The notes beneath the pieces are model-generated. The model was not told the DNA's origin, made no database searches, and saw only the letters and a program-made list of their open reading frames with translations. A DNA stretch of 37,601 nt from an archaeon (lineage in GTDB: Archaea; Asgardarchaeota; Hermodarchaeia; Hermodarchaeales; Hermodarchaeaceae). The stretch spans positions 1-37,601 of the forward strand of contig JABXGS010000215.1 in assembly GCA_016550425.1 (NCBI GenBank), in the 5' to 3' direction. Below are positions 1-9,859 of the stretch, piece after piece. The position numbers and the translations under genes are program-made. The first letter of the stretch is position 1; every line of letters starts with the position of its first letter.

Positions 1-1265
1 CCGTTCTTGAATACGACACAGACACCAACAGATTCGGTACCCTGGAGCGTTGAAATATCAAACCCTTCGATATGGGTGGGTTCTTCAGAAAGATTGAGAA
101 CAGTCATGAGATCGTTATAGGCTTGTTGCTTGCGTCCTTCGTCTCGGGCCATACGTTCAACGAGTTGATGAAGATGGAATTGGGCGTTTTCATTCGCCAG
201 TTGTATCAAGCTCATAAGAGGATTTTTTATCGGATAGACGATTTTCACAGGATGCTGAATGCCACGCCGTTCTGTTAACCATTCTTCGAGGAACTGGGTA
301 TCGGTTAAGGGGACTGAGATGATGACCTCTTCAGGGATATCCGTTGCCCGGAGATAATATTGTTTCAGAAATGCCTCCATTACCGTTTCATCATCTAATT
401 CCGAGGGAGCACTGAGTGGGAAAGGTTGCTGTCCAATGACACGTCCTTCACGGACAACAAGCAACTGGACAAGGGCATCAGATCCTGCGCGGGCTAGCCC
501 TAATACATCGCGGTAACCGGGTAACTGATTCCAATAAGTGGCTCGTTGGGCTTGGCGTCCACGTTTAACCGCTCGGAGTCGATCACGGTATTGAGCAGCT
601 TTTTCAAATTCTTGGTCTTGGGACGCTTTGGTCATAAGTTGGGAAAGGTGAGCTTCTAATTCATCGAGTTGCCCTGTTAGCATTAACGTATATTCTTTTA
701 CAAGGTTGGCATAATCTTCTTTGTTGATTTTGTTAATACAAGGTGCTGGGCAATAGCCGATATCATATTTCAGGCAGGCGCGTTTGCGTTTTCCAGGCAC
801 GATTACGGGTTTACAGGTGGCAATCGGTACGATACGATTAATTGATTTTAAGAGCCCATCTAATGCTTTCACGTTCGAGTAGGGACCTATGTAGCGGCTA
901 CCGTCGTTGATCAAGGTTCGGGTTTTTTCCACTCGGGGAAAGGCCTCTTGAAGTGTGATACGGACATAGGGGAAGCTCTTGTCATCTTTTAATCGGATGT
1001 TATAACGGGGTTTGTATCGTTTAATCATATTATCTTCAAGGACCAAAGCCTCAGATTCGTTTGCGGTAACCATGTATTCGAGTTCAGTGACCTCTTGTCC
1101 AATTGGTGAAAAGACGCTGCCACTTCCTAAGCCACGAAAATGGGCGGGAACTCGTTTCTTGAGAGACCGGGCTTTCCCGACGTAGATTACGGCGTCATTA
1201 GCATCATATAGAATGTAGACCCCAGGTGCATCGGGTAAATCTTTTAGTTCCTGTTCAAGATTCAT
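1..1265 (-). CDS. uvrC: UvrABC excinuclease subunit C, 3' end cut by window edge
   Basis: The dual-incision nuclease of bacterial-type nucleotide excision repair. The frame is open from the ATG at 1265 to the window edge, giving about 421 residues; UvrC is usually about 600, so the C-terminal RNase H-like nuclease and HhH region lie outside. The N-terminus reads as a GIY-YIG domain (GVYILYDANDAVIYVG, about residues 15-30). A Cys-rich patch (ACLKYDIGYCPAPC) follows near residue 160, then a UVR motif (DQEFEKAAQYRDRLRAV) near residue 215 that would contact UvrB. It lies 50 bp downstream of uvrA on the same strand, so co-transcription is likely. No frameshift was found in the visible part. Confidence 0.95.
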   Translation of the reverse strand, partial: MNLEQELKDLPDAPGVYILYDANDAVIYVGKARSLKKRVPAHFRGLGSGSVFSPIGQEVTELEYMVTANESEALVLEDNMIKRYKPRYNIRLKDDKSFPYVRITLQEAFPRVEKTRTLINDGSRYIGPYSNVKALDGLLKSINRIVPIATCKPVIVPGKRKRACLKYDIGYCPAPCINKINKEDYANLVKEYTLMLTGQLDELEAHLSQLMTKASQDQEFEKAAQYRDRLRAVKRGRQAQRATYWNQLPGYRDVLGLARAGSDALVQLLVVREGRVIGQQPFPLSAPSELDDETVMEAFLKQYYLRATDIPEEVIISVPLTDTQFLEEWLTERRGIQHPVKIVYPIKNPLMSLIQLANENAQFHLHQLVERMARDEGRKQQAYNDLMTVLNLSEEPTHIEGFDISTLQGTESVGVCVVFKN

Positions 1266-1315
1266 AGCCCTAATCACCTACTAGATAACAACCAGGCTTG
1301 AAGAACCGTTCGCTT

Positions 1316-4294
1316 TTACCGGGAAAGGATTTTTACGCGTCCATTAGATTTTTGGGATTCCTGTTCAGCTTTAGACCCTAATGCTTCGCGGAGTACAGAC
1401 CCTGTATAGGAGTTCTTATTTTGGGCTACTTGTTCAGGGGTGCCTTGCGCGACAACATATCCGCCTTTATCGCCTCCTTCCGGTCCCAAATCAATAATGT
1501 AGTCTGCCCCCTTAATCACATCAGGTTGATGTTCAATTACAATGACAGTGTTACCTGCATCAACCAAATGATTGAGAACGTCTAATAGTTTCTGAACGTC
1601 CGCAAGGTGCAGGCCAGTAGTGGGTTCGTCGAGAATATAGAGGGTTTGGGTTGTGCTGCGTTTGCCAAGTTCACGGCTTAATTTAATTCGCTGGGCCTCT
1701 CCTCCACTGAGGGTTGGTGAAGGTTGACCTATCTCCATGTACCCTAAACCGACGGCTTGCAGCGTTTCAAGGATACGAGCAATCTTGGGGATATTCTTGT
1801 AGAATTCCGCAGCTTCATCCACTGTCATCCGTAAGATTTCGTAGATGGTCTTTCCTTTGTAGCGGACCTGGAGGGTTTCCTTGTTGAAGCGCTTGCCATG
1901 GCACTCATCACAAATGACATAAACATCAGGTAGAAATTGCATTTCGATTCGGAGAACTCCAGCACCACGACAAGTTTCGCAACGACCGCCTTTGACGTTG
2001 AAGCTAAATCGACCCGGCTGATACCCACGTTTTCGTGCTTCTTCAGTTTTCGAGAATAACTCCCGAATTGGACCAAAGACCTTAGTATAGGTTGCTGGAT
2101 TTGAGCGTGGGGTTCGTCCGATGGGGGATTGGTCGACTAAGATGACTTTATCGATGAGATTAACACCCTTAATTGTCTTAAGAGGACCTGGTTTCTGAAT
2201 CGAACTAGCTAGTAGTGCATCAGATTGACGGTGACGATTTCTTCGAAATTCCCAGAGGATACCAGGATATAGCGTATCTGTGATAAGCGTACTCTTCCCG
2301 GAACCAGAGACCCCGGTGATGCAAATGAAGGTTCCAAGTGGGAATGTCACATCAATATCCTTAAGGTTACGATGGTGTGCCCCTTTGATTTGAATACTGG
2401 CACCATTCCCGATGCGCCGTGTGGGAGGAACCGAGATAAATTTATCACCTCGGAGGTATTGCCCGGTGATGGAGTTTGAGTTGGCTTCGATTTGTGCTAC
2501 GGTGCCTTCAGCAACGACCTGTCCGCCATGAATACCAGCGCTAGGTCCCAAGTCGATGATCCAGTCTGCAGCCCGGATAAAGCCTTCATCATGTTCAACA
2601 ACCAATACTGTGTTTCCGAGGTCGCGCAGTTGTAGGAGCATTGAGAGGAGACGCTGATTATCACGCATATGTAACCCGATGCTGGGTTCGTCGAGAATGT
2701 AGGTTACACCCACGAGACGGGAGCCAATTTGGGTGGCAAGTCGAACACGTTGAGCCTCACCCCCCGCTAGTGTTGCAGATTTTCGGTTCAAGGTAAGATA
2801 ATCAAGCCCGACTGAAGAAAGAAATTGTAAGCGTTGCTTGATTTCCCGGAGGGTTTGTCGAGCGATTGCAGCTTCCTTCTTTGTGAGTTTTAGGGCATCA
2901 AAGAAGCTTAGTGTTTCGTCTATTGAAAAATTCGTAACATAGTCAATACTCTTATCTTGAATTGTAACGGCCAAGGCTTCAGGGCGTAATTTGCGTCCTT
3001 TACAAACGGGACAGGGTAATTGGGCCATGTAACGAGTAATGGATTCACGGACTACTTCCGAACTTGTATACTTGTAACGGTGTTTGAGTCCTGGAATAAC
3101 GCCCATGGTAGGTTTTTCACTAATCCATTCCCATTTGCGTCCAGATTCAGTGATCCCACGATGTTCAAATCGGATTTCCTCTTCACCCGAACCATATAGC
3201 AGGATTTGCTGATGTTCTGGACTTAATTCATTGAAAGGAGTATCAAGGCTGAAGCCATAGTGCTGGGCAATGCTGGTTAGACTTCGGTGACGCCATCCAT
3301 TTAGTGGAACGTGATAGGGAGCGATTGCCCCTTCACGAATGGACTTGGTGGCATCAGGAACTACAAGCTCGGGGTCGACTTCTAGAGTATATCCTAATCC
3401 TTTGCATTCGGGACATGCCCCATATGGGGAATTAAAACTGAAGAGTCGGGGTGCCAAATCTGGGAAGCTGATGCCACAGACGGGACAGCCCGCTGATTCG
3501 CTAAAGAGATATTCCTGATCTCCTTGAACATCGACGATAACAAGGCCATTACCAAACTCTAGAGCCGTTTCTACGGATTGCGTAAGGCGTTGTTCTACGG
3601 CTGGTTTGAGTACGAGCCGATCAACGATGATTTCGATATTATGGAGCTTGTACCGCTCGAGCTCGATTTCATCCTTATCCAATCGATGATCAGTCTCATC
3701 AACACGGACCCGAACGAATCCTTCGCTTTGTAACTTCTTGAAGAGCGCTTTGTAAGTGCCTTTTCGTCCCCGAACAACAGGGGAGAGAATGCGAACTCGT
3801 TTTCCTTCTTCAAACTCAAGAATCTGTCGTACAATCTGTTGAGCAGACTGCGGAGAAATTTGACGGCCGCACTGGTGGCAATGTGGAATCCCGATTCGTG
3901 CCCAAAGTAGCCGCATGTAATCATAGATTTCAGTTGTCGTGCCTACTGTAGATCGGGGATTTCCCCCTGCAGACCGCTGATCGATTGAAATTGCAGGGCT
4001 GAGCCCTTCGATGGAATCGACATCGGGTTTGTCCATTCGACCTAGAAACTGCCGAGCATAGGCTGATAAGGATTCAACATACCGGCGCTGACCTTCCGCA
4101 AAGAGGGTATCAAAGGCGAGAGAAGACTTGCCGGAACCAGAGAGCCCAGTTATCACTACGTATTTGTCCCGTGGAATTTTCACGGTGATATTTTTCAAGT
4201 TGTGTACACGCGCACCTTTGACGGTAATGTACTTGTCGTCGCTCACCCATCGTTCACCTTTATTCTCAGCGGCATCGATTGCACCAGCTGCCAT
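1316..4294 (-). CDS. uvrA: UvrABC excinuclease ATPase subunit A
   Basis: Damage-sensing ABC-type ATPase that loads UvrB onto lesions. The 992 residues carry both nucleotide-binding modules. The first has Walker [13 protein letters not shown], signature [13 protein letters not shown] and Walker [12 protein letters not shown]. The second has [24 protein letters not shown] and [11 protein letters not shown]. Zinc-binding CxxC pairs are present (CPVC/CPEC and CETC/CDEC), the latter forming the C-terminal zinc finger. Length is slightly above the usual 940. The start is the ATG at 4294, giving a 20-residue N-terminal extension before the conserved [15 protein letters not shown]. It lies between uvrB and uvrC on the same strand. 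This is a bacterial-type repair system, common in mesophilic archaea through transfer. Confidence 0.97.
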   Translation of the reverse strand: MAAGAIDAAENKGERWVSDDKYITVKGARVHNLKNITVKIPRDKYVVITGLSGSGKSSLAFDTLFAEGQRRYVESLSAYARQFLGRMDKPDVDSIEGLSPAISIDQRSAGGNPRSTVGTTTEIYDYMRLLWARIGIPHCHQCGRQISPQSAQQIVRQILEFEEGKRVRILSPVVRGRKGTYKALFKKLQSEGFVRVRVDETDHRLDKDEIELERYKLHNIEIIVDRLVLKPAVEQRLTQSVETALEFGNGLVIVDVQGDQEYLFSESAGCPVCGISFPDLAPRLFSFNSPYGACPECKGLGYTLEVDPELVVPDATKSIREGAIAPYHVPLNGWRHRSLTSIAQHYGFSLDTPFNELSPEHQQILLYGSGEEEIRFEHRGITESGRKWEWISEKPTMGVIPGLKHRYKYTSSEVVRESITRYMAQLPCPVCKGRKLRPEALAVTIQDKSIDYVTNFSIDETLSFFDALKLTKKEAAIARQTLREIKQRLQFLSSVGLDYLTLNRKSATLAGGEAQRVRLATQIGSRLVGVTYILDEPSIGLHMRDNQRLLSMLLQLRDLGNTVLVVEHDEGFIRAADWIIDLGPSAGIHGGQVVAEGTVAQIEANSNSITGQYLRGDKFISVPPTRRIGNGASIQIKGAHHRNLKDIDVTFPLGTFICITGVSGSGKSTLITDTLYPGILWEFRRNRHRQSDALLASSIQKPGPLKTIKGVNLIDKVILVDQSPIGRTPRSNPATYTKVFGPIRELFSKTEEARKRGYQPGRFSFNVKGGRCETCRGAGVLRIEMQFLPDVYVICDECHGKRFNKETLQVRYKGKTIYEILRMTVDEAAEFYKNIPKIARILETLQAVGLGYMEIGQPSPTLSGGEAQRIKLSRELGKRSTTQTLYILDEPTTGLHLADVQKLLDVLNHLVDAGNTVIVIEHQPDVIKGADYIIDLGPEGGDKGGYVVAQGTPEQVAQNKNSYTGSVLREALGSKAEQESQKSNGRVKILSR

Positions 4295-4359
4295 AAGAGT
4301 TACGGTTCTACACCCAGTCTGACCATAAGTTGTGTCCAGCGTGCCAGGTTAGCTGAATT

Positions 4360-4372
4360 ACTTTATCAGCTT
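4360..4372 (-). promoter_or_regulatory. Shared promoter-like motif upstream of uvrA
   Basis: On the minus strand this reads AAGCTGATAAAGT. It lies 66-78 nt upstream of the uvrA ATG and matches a motif upstream of uvrB (6577-6589) at 12 of 13 positions. The GATAAAG core could be a weak TATA element. The site also forms one arm of an inverted repeat AGCTGA-N9-TCAGCT at 4351-4371. Promoter role is inferred. Confidence 0.4.
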
Positions 4373-4437
4373 TCTCACACGTGAACATCTGTTTAATCAT
4401 ATAAGCGGAGGGGAGACCAAGGTGAAAGTAATCTACG

Positions 4438-6447
4438 CTATGCGGACTTGCTTTGTAACCCAAGATAGGCTTCAATCTCATTGATCAAATCCCGTAACTC
4501 GGCGGCACGTTCAAACTCTAATTCCTCTGCCGCTTGTAACATCTCTTCCCGCAATTCTACAATTAACAAAGCTAAATCACTTTCATCAGCTGTTCGCCAG
4601 TTTTTCGGTACTCGGACCTTAGTTCGTGATTCAGCAGCGACACGCTCGACCCCTTCAGCGATGTCAGATATGGATTTCACAATGGTGGTAGGTGTGATGC
4701 CATGTTCTTTGTTATAAGCGATTTGCATTTCACGGCGACGATTATTCTCACCAATTGCGCGCTTCATTGAATCAGTCATTCGGTCTGCGTACAAAATCAC
4801 CGTTCCGCGCACATTCCGGCTTGCCCGACCCATAATCTGAATTAAACTCGTATCCGACCGAAGAAACCCTTCCTTATCAGCATCAAGAATAGCCACTAAG
4901 GAGACTTCGGGAAGATCAAGCCCTTCACGCAGGAGGTTAATGCCAACGACCACTTCATACTTCCCACGGCGAAGATTGCGAAGCACCTCAATCCGTTCGA
5001 GTGTACCAACCTCCGAGTGTAGATATTCCGCTTTAACACCGGCGTGCACCATATAATCAGATAAATCTTCGGCCATACGCTTGGTCAAAGTGGTCACTAA
5101 GGCTCGTTCATCCTTCTTGGCACGGTCACGGATTTCTCCCAAGAGATCTTCCACTTGCCCTTCCGTTGGACGCACGATGATTTTGGGGTCAACTAAGCCG
5201 GTTGGTCGTACAATCTGTTCTACTATCTGATTGGAATGTTTTCGTTCGTATTTAGCAGGTGTTGCTGATGTATATAGAACAGTGCGCATATAGGGCTCGA
5301 ATTCTTCAAAGGTTAAGGGTCGATTGTCGTATGCCGCAGGGAGACGGAAACCGTAATCCACGAGGTTGCGTTTTCGTGACAAATCGCCATGATACATGCC
5401 TCCGATTTGTGGAACTGTGATATGAGATTCATCGATGACGAGGAGAAAGTCTTCGGGATAATGATCTAATAAGCAGTAGGGTTTTTGGCCTTCTTTTCGT
5501 CCATCGAAATAACGCGAATAATTCTCAATGCCCCCGGTCCAACCCACGGATCGCATCATTTCAATATCGTATTTCACCCGCCGTCGTAGGCGGTCTGCCT
5601 CAAGAATTTTGTTTTGTTCTTCCAATTCTTTCAAACGTATTTCTAAATCGTTTTCAATTTGGTCTAAAACCTCGGGCAGCATCCTCTGATCTGTAGTGAA
5701 TTGCTTGGCGGGAAAAATTTTAACCTTCTCCCGTTCATAGAGAACCGTGCCTTTCACTGGGGCGATGTCTGAGATGCTGTCGATTGTGTCTCCAAAGGTT
5801 TCTAGGCGAATTGGGTGGTTTGCATAAGCGGGAAAAATTTCGATTACTTCACCGCGAACGCGAAAGGTTCCCCTATGGAAATCAAAATCGTTCCGCGTAT
5901 AATTGATATGAACTAAGCGGGCAAAGAGTTCATCACGGGGGATTTCCTGACCTTTTTCTAGTTCTACTACAAGGTTTCGATATGAACCAGGGGCTCCGAT
6001 GCCGTAGATGCATGAGACGGTAGCCACAATCAATACATCTGTTCGTACCGCGAGAGAAGCCACGGCGGATAATCGCATCCGTTCAACTTCCTCGTTGATG
6101 GACGCATCTTTTTCGATATAGAGGTCCGGGGCGGGCATGTAGGCTTCCGGTTGAAAGTAATCGTAGTAGGAGGTGTAATATTCCACGGCGTTATTGGGAA
6201 AGTATTCACGGAACATACTGGTCAATTGTGCCGCTAAGGTCTTGTTTGGAGCAATGACAAGCGTGGGCTTTTGTAGCGCTTCAACAATAGAGGCAACGGT
6301 GAAGGTTTTGCCAGACCCTGTCACACCGAGTAGAGTTTGTTGTTGCTTGCCAGTTTTATAGCCTTCAATGAGCTTAGTGATCGCTTTAGGTTGATCACCG
6401 CGTGGTGAATAATCTGGATTGAGTTTGAATCGACGTGAAGTGGCCAC
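4438..6447 (-). CDS. uvrB: UvrABC excinuclease helicase-like subunit B
   Basis: Damage-verification SF2 ATPase of nucleotide excision repair. The 669 residues show motif I GVTGSGKTFT near residue 41, the strand-separating beta-hairpin region YYTSYYDYFQPEAYMP near residue 90, motif II as DESH, motif III as TSATPA, and motif VI within QIMGRASRN. A C-terminal UVR motif (LEFERAAELRDLINEIE) would bind UvrC. The start is a GTG at 6447; the N-terminus RRFKLNPDYSPRGDQPKAI aligns with the usual UvrB start, and no in-frame ATG fits better. uvrA begins 143 bp downstream on the same strand. The transcription order uvrB-uvrA-uvrC suggests one repair cluster, although uvrA may have its own promoter. Confidence 0.97.
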   Translation of the reverse strand: MATSRRFKLNPDYSPRGDQPKAITKLIEGYKTGKQQQTLLGVTGSGKTFTVASIVEALQKPTLVIAPNKTLAAQLTSMFREYFPNNAVEYYTSYYDYFQPEAYMPAPDLYIEKDASINEEVERMRLSAVASLAVRTDVLIVATVSCIYGIGAPGSYRNLVVELEKGQEIPRDELFARLVHINYTRNDFDFHRGTFRVRGEVIEIFPAYANHPIRLETFGDTIDSISDIAPVKGTVLYEREKVKIFPAKQFTTDQRMLPEVLDQIENDLEIRLKELEEQNKILEADRLRRRVKYDIEMMRSVGWTGGIENYSRYFDGRKEGQKPYCLLDHYPEDFLLVIDESHITVPQIGGMYHGDLSRKRNLVDYGFRLPAAYDNRPLTFEEFEPYMRTVLYTSATPAKYERKHSNQIVEQIVRPTGLVDPKIIVRPTEGQVEDLLGEIRDRAKKDERALVTTLTKRMAEDLSDYMVHAGVKAEYLHSEVGTLERIEVLRNLRRGKYEVVVGINLLREGLDLPEVSLVAILDADKEGFLRSDTSLIQIMGRASRNVRGTVILYADRMTDSMKRAIGENNRRREMQIAYNKEHGITPTTIVKSISDIAEGVERVAAESRTKVRVPKNWRTADESDLALLIVELREEMLQAAEELEFERAAELRDLINEIEAYLGLQSKSA

Positions 6448-6540
6448 TAAGTCGTTGCGCCTCCCAGTCGAAACAAGGCACTCAGGTTTATCATTCTTAC
6501 GGACTGTCCGTGATAGCTAAGGAGCCCCTTTCCCCGATTT

Positions 6541-6561
6541 ACACTTGAAAAAATCAAGTGT
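6541..6561. promoter_or_regulatory. Perfect palindrome in the uvrB upstream region
   Basis: The 8-bp arms ACACTTGA and TCAAGTGT are separated by five A. It lies about 95 nt upstream of the uvrB GTG and about 76 nt upstream of the oxidoreductase ATG at 6637. If the motif at 6577-6589 is the uvrB promoter, the palindrome would cover its transcription start, which suits an operator for a dimeric repressor. A hairpin in a leader RNA is the alternative. Confidence 0.45.
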
Positions 6562-6576
6562 GACACCTGTGCAACA

Positions 6577-6589
6577 ACCTTATCAGCTT
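6577..6589 (-). promoter_or_regulatory. Shared promoter-like motif upstream of uvrB
   Basis: On the minus strand this reads AAGCTGATAAGGT, one mismatch from the element upstream of uvrA at 4360-4372. It is 130-142 nt upstream of the uvrB start, so the leader would be about 100 nt if it acts as TATA. A role as promoter or common operator is inferred from the recurrence. Confidence 0.35.
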
Positions 6590-6636
6590 AAACAAAGCCA
6601 GACAAGCGTAATTAATTTAGAAGCAACGTGTTGTGC

Positions 6637-8115
6637 ATGGCAATTCCTTGTGTGCTTCTCATTGGATGCGGTCGAATGGGGAGTGGTATCGCGCAGATGC
6701 TCCTAATGGAGCAGAACCGCCAACGCTTTCCCTTTGAGCTTTGGATATTTGACCCATATCTGCCTGCAGAAACACAATGCCAACAAGATGTTTCTAATAA
6801 CCATATTTCAGGAACTATTCGATCACTTCGTGAAGTATTCTCCAAATCCGAGAAACAAGTGACGAGTGGTTTACAAATAAAGGATAAAGGAGTAGATTTC
6901 CGAAAGACTTCAAACCTTGTGTCGAAGGCTGTTCAACAGATTTGTCCCCGCTTAATCCTGAATGCTGCTACCTATATGGCTCACGAGATGTATATCCCCC
7001 TAGCACGAGAACTTGGATGCGATTACCTCGATTTAGGGCAAAACCTGCCACCTATACAAGAGCTGGCGACTCTTGATGCAACAATTGCTAAGAAGGAAGA
7101 AGGCACCCGCATCATCCAAGAAAATGGACTTGCACCCGGATTAGCAAACATTCTAGCGATGAGCATGTATCACAAAGCACGAAGCCTGAATAAAGGAAAG
7201 AAGATTAACTCCGTGCAAATGCGCGTCGGGGGGCTTCCCCAACATACTGCAAAAGGAGGAAAGCTACATTATGGTCCCACATTTTCACCCGAGGGACTCC
7301 TCTTTGAATACGAGAACACCGCTTATGGACTTCGCAATGGGCAATTAGTAACACCTACGACATTTACTCAACCTGAATATTGGGAATCACCCGAAGAAAC
7401 CCCCCAACCTTATGGTGTTACGCCATTTTCAATCACAGATCCCAGACTTAGAGCTATCCTGATTGACCGAGTTGAAGCCCAATTTCTACAAACAACTAAT
7501 AATGAGTTGCTTTTAAAGAACCTTGAAGCCCGTCCAACCGCTGATGGCACCTCTCGAATGTGTTTTGAACACCGATTTCAAAGCACCGTATCCCACCTAG
7601 AATACAAAACCCTCCGTTTTGCCCCACATTATGATACTTGGAAAGAAATGCAACAGAAAGGACGATTAACATCAATCCTCGCCCAATGGAGACAACATAT
7701 GAATGATCCAACCATTTCAGGATATCCAGACTTGGTCTTGCTTAGAGTCTGGGCTCAAGCTACATCCACTTCGCACCCACATACCGTGGAGTTGATTGCA
7801 TTACATGATGATGCCCCAACTGGCAGTCCAAAGGGCTTGACAGCAATGCAACATTTGACAGGATGGCCCACCGTATTACTTGCCATGGCATTATTACAGC
7901 AGCCCCCACAAGCTGCATTATCATCTCAACCTGAATTTTTCCTCGCATCTGATTTTAAAACCGCATTCGACAGAACAATTCAACAAGTGCTACAAACGGG
8001 AGGGATAATCGCACCCTTTGAATTGATTGATGGAATCAGACTCCTTGAGGAAATAAATCAACAGAACCGAATACCACTCATCCAGACAAGAATCGTCAAT
8101 ATTGAAACGGATTGA
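6637..8115 (+). CDS. Saccharopine-dehydrogenase-like NAD(P)-dependent oxidoreductase
   Basis: A 492-residue protein whose N-terminus is a Rossmann fold with the dinucleotide motif GCGRMGSG (about residues 9-16). A later segment (LILNAATYMAHEMYIPLARELGCDYLDLG) is typical of the saccharopine dehydrogenase/lysine 6-dehydrogenase family, in which it closes the first domain. The segment ENGLAPGLANILAM is also characteristic. The substrate cannot be told from sequence; an amino-acid dehydrogenase or reductase is the family expectation. The open frame begins with GTG-TTG-TGC before the ATG at 6637, and the ATG is preferred because the Rossmann strand starts just after it. No clear Shine-Dalgarno sequence is present, so the mRNA may be leaderless. 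It is monocistronic, divergent from uvrB, and ends in a T-tract terminator. Confidence 0.75.
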   Translation: MAIPCVLLIGCGRMGSGIAQMLLMEQNRQRFPFELWIFDPYLPAETQCQQDVSNNHISGTIRSLREVFSKSEKQVTSGLQIKDKGVDFRKTSNLVSKAVQQICPRLILNAATYMAHEMYIPLARELGCDYLDLGQNLPPIQELATLDATIAKKEEGTRIIQENGLAPGLANILAMSMYHKARSLNKGKKINSVQMRVGGLPQHTAKGGKLHYGPTFSPEGLLFEYENTAYGLRNGQLVTPTTFTQPEYWESPEETPQPYGVTPFSITDPRLRAILIDRVEAQFLQTTNNELLLKNLEARPTADGTSRMCFEHRFQSTVSHLEYKTLRFAPHYDTWKEMQQKGRLTSILAQWRQHMNDPTISGYPDLVLLRVWAQATSTSHPHTVELIALHDDAPTGSPKGLTAMQHLTGWPTVLLAMALLQQPPQAALSSQPEFFLASDFKTAFDRTIQQVLQTGGIIAPFELIDGIRLLEEINQQNRIPLIQTRIVNIETD

Positions 8116-8120
8116 AATGA

Positions 8121-8129
8121 TTTTTTTTT
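8121..8129 (+). terminator. T-tract terminator
   Basis: Nine consecutive T begin five bases after the TGA of the oxidoreductase gene. This is the usual archaeal intrinsic termination signal. Confidence 0.6.
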
Positions 8130-8194
8130 CAAAGACTTCTAAAAATTAATACAAAACGAGCGATGCATCTTATGGGCGAAAATCGACTCAGTAA

Positions 8195-9394
8195 TTAGAA
8201 ATTGTAAGGGTTGTAAAGCGGTAACTGTGGGAACCAGTTTTGGAGGAGTTCACGGTGTTGCTTGTTGAGCCCTTTAAGCCAATTCGCATATTCTAGGGCA
8301 TCAAGGGAATGGGTGCCGTAGACCAGTGCACTGAGTCCGTGTATAGTGCATTCGAGTTGAGCAGATCGCCTCGTCGAACTTACTGAAAGCTGTTCATTTG
8401 TAGCTTGGATAAGGTAGGTTCCATTATTCCAGCCACATTGCGGATCAGAAACCAAGATAGATAATTCACCATCAACGGGCGCAGGGAGCCCTTCGAGAGC
8501 TTCCCTAACGTCGATGACACGAACCATCCAGGGATGCCAAACTTTGATTTCAATCCAATCTTTAAGGTCTTCAAACCAGTGCTGGAAGTCAATACCAAAT
8601 GGCAAAGTCATACGAAGGATTTGAACCTGGTCCTGATGTTTCCCCAAGTAATTGAAGAGCGCGGCTCGGGCAGGAAGAGTGCGCCAGTATAGTTCTTCGA
8701 CGACTAGTTCACCCGGGTCTTCAAAATGCATGTAGCCTTTGATCTGGTAGCGAGCAAGCGCTTCGACTTTTCCGCGTTTTTTAATGAAGATGTAGTGACG
8801 GTTCTTGTTTCGACGCTTCCATTGCTCATCACGAATCTCTGGATTGAATGCATAACCGTGAAATGAGGATGGTGCAAAATCCTGGATAAAGGTCATATAC
8901 GCATCTTTAGCCTCATATCCCGAAACCCGTTCAAATTCCCAATCACTTTCGATGGCTTTATCGGATGGGACACGTAGCCCGTCGAGTGGAGCCTTTAGCC
9001 GAAATTTATCTTGGGCTGGAACATAGCCTAGGCGCGAGTAAAAGGTTTCTCTGAACGGTTCGAGCATACTCACAGAAAGTCCAGTCTCTTTCATTTCTAG
9101 GAACGCGGTTTGCATGATGGTGCGAACATAGCCTTTCATGCGGGCTTCAGGATAGGTACCGACCATGGAAATACCGCCCATGCCCTTTAGGACCCCGCGA
9201 ATAGATTGTTGAGTTCTCATAATGGTAAGAACGGAAAGCAGCTTATCGTTTTCATAGAGCCCAATGACGTTTTCAGGAATAATGTATTCGTGATCTTCGT
9301 CGCGGACTTCCTGGTCGGTCCAGAAGCCGTAGGCGTATTGGTGGAGTTTGATAACCTGGGTCATATCTTTTTTAGTGAGTTTTCGGATTTCCAT
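8195..9394 (-). CDS. Eis-like GNAT-family N-acetyltransferase
   Basis: About 400 residues with the Eis family plan: an N-terminal GNAT domain, a second GNAT-like domain and a C-terminal SCP2-like domain. The acetyl-CoA loop region reads VGTYPEARMKGYVRTIM, close to the V-x-P-x-x-R-x-x-G/K-[LYV] pattern. The family's terminal aromatic-Phe carboxylate ending is present as LYNPYNF. Eis proteins acetylate amines, including lysine side chains and aminoglycosides; the substrate here is unknown. A GTG at 9403 could also start it. The ATG at 9394 is preferred because GGTGG lies five bases upstream and it aligns with the paralogue at 17767-18975. The two proteins share the order EIRKxTKxxR/M, QQSxRGVLK, TYPEAR and SVSMLxPF. 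Confidence 0.82.
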   Translation of the reverse strand: MEIRKLTKKDMTQVIKLHQYAYGFWTDQEVRDEDHEYIIPENVIGLYENDKLLSVLTIMRTQQSIRGVLKGMGGISMVGTYPEARMKGYVRTIMQTAFLEMKETGLSVSMLEPFRETFYSRLGYVPAQDKFRLKAPLDGLRVPSDKAIESDWEFERVSGYEAKDAYMTFIQDFAPSSFHGYAFNPEIRDEQWKRRNKNRHYIFIKKRGKVEALARYQIKGYMHFEDPGELVVEELYWRTLPARAALFNYLGKHQDQVQILRMTLPFGIDFQHWFEDLKDWIEIKVWHPWMVRVIDVREALEGLPAPVDGELSILVSDPQCGWNNGTYLIQATNEQLSVSSTRRSAQLECTIHGLSALVYGTHSLDALEYANWLKGLNKQHRELLQNWFPQLPLYNPYNF

Positions 9395-9434
9395 TAGCGC
9401 CACCAGTTCTCAGGTGTCTGTAGGTCTTAAATGT

Positions 9435-9442
9435 CTTATATG
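9435..9442 (-). promoter_or_regulatory. TATA box for the Eis-like gene
   Basis: CATATAAG on the minus strand is centred about 44 nt upstream of the ATG at 9394. That predicts transcription start near 9412 and a short leader containing GGTGG. Confidence 0.5.
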
Positions 9443-9463
9443 GAATGGCTTGTTAAAATTATC

Positions 9464-9469
9464 TATAAA
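9464..9469 (+). promoter_or_regulatory. TATA box for the TfoX-N gene
   Basis: CTATAAAG lies about 45 nt upstream of the ATG at 9511 and predicts a start near 9492, just ahead of the ribosome site GGAG at 9498-9501. Confidence 0.55.
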
Positions 9470-9510
9470 GCAGAGAAGAAAGGCTGTTAGCCATACCGGA
9501 GTTGGTCGCT

Positions 9511-9858
9511 ATGAAATTTTACTCTGAAGACAAGATGAAGCAGATTCGCGAAGAATTCGAAGATGAAATCTTGCAGCACCCCCATTTGTCGACGAATAAG
9601 ATGTTTGGTTGTCCTTGTTACAAGGCTGACGAGAAGCTATTTGCAATATTAGTAACAGATAGTGTTGTGCTCACTCGATTGTCTGAAGACGAGCAAGTAG
9701 ATGCCTACAACGCACCTGGGGCTAAGTCGTTCGAATCTGACCAACGCATGATGAAAAAATGGGTGCAACTCCCTATCAAAGATAAAGCTTCATTGGAAAA
9801 AGTGATGCCTTGGGTAATGAAAAGTTACCAGAACGCGCTTGCACTAAGAAGTAAGTGA
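9511..9858 (+). CDS. TfoX N-terminal domain protein
   Basis: A 115-residue protein that is essentially one TfoX/Sxy N-terminal-like domain. The family signature is visible as KMFGCPCYKADEKLFAILVTDSVVLTRL, followed by an F-x(n)-MKKWVQLP stretch matching the second half of the domain. Bacterial TfoX regulates competence, but stand-alone N-domains occur widely in archaea without a known role. The open frame extends upstream to a TTG at 9502; the ATG at 9511 is chosen because GGAG lies nine bases before it and a TATA box is correctly spaced. It ends one base before the convergent methyltransferase gene. Confidence 0.72.
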   Translation: MKFYSEDKMKQIREEFEDEILQHPHLSTNKMFGCPCYKADEKLFAILVTDSVVLTRLSEDEQVDAYNAPGAKSFESDQRMMKKWVQLPIKDKASLEKVMPWVMKSYQNALALRSK

Positions 9859-9859
9859 A

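Noticed and set aside
1..6447. uvrABC as proof of a bacterial host
   Set aside because: These genes are common in mesophilic archaea by transfer; TATA boxes and the small GTPase point to an archaeon.
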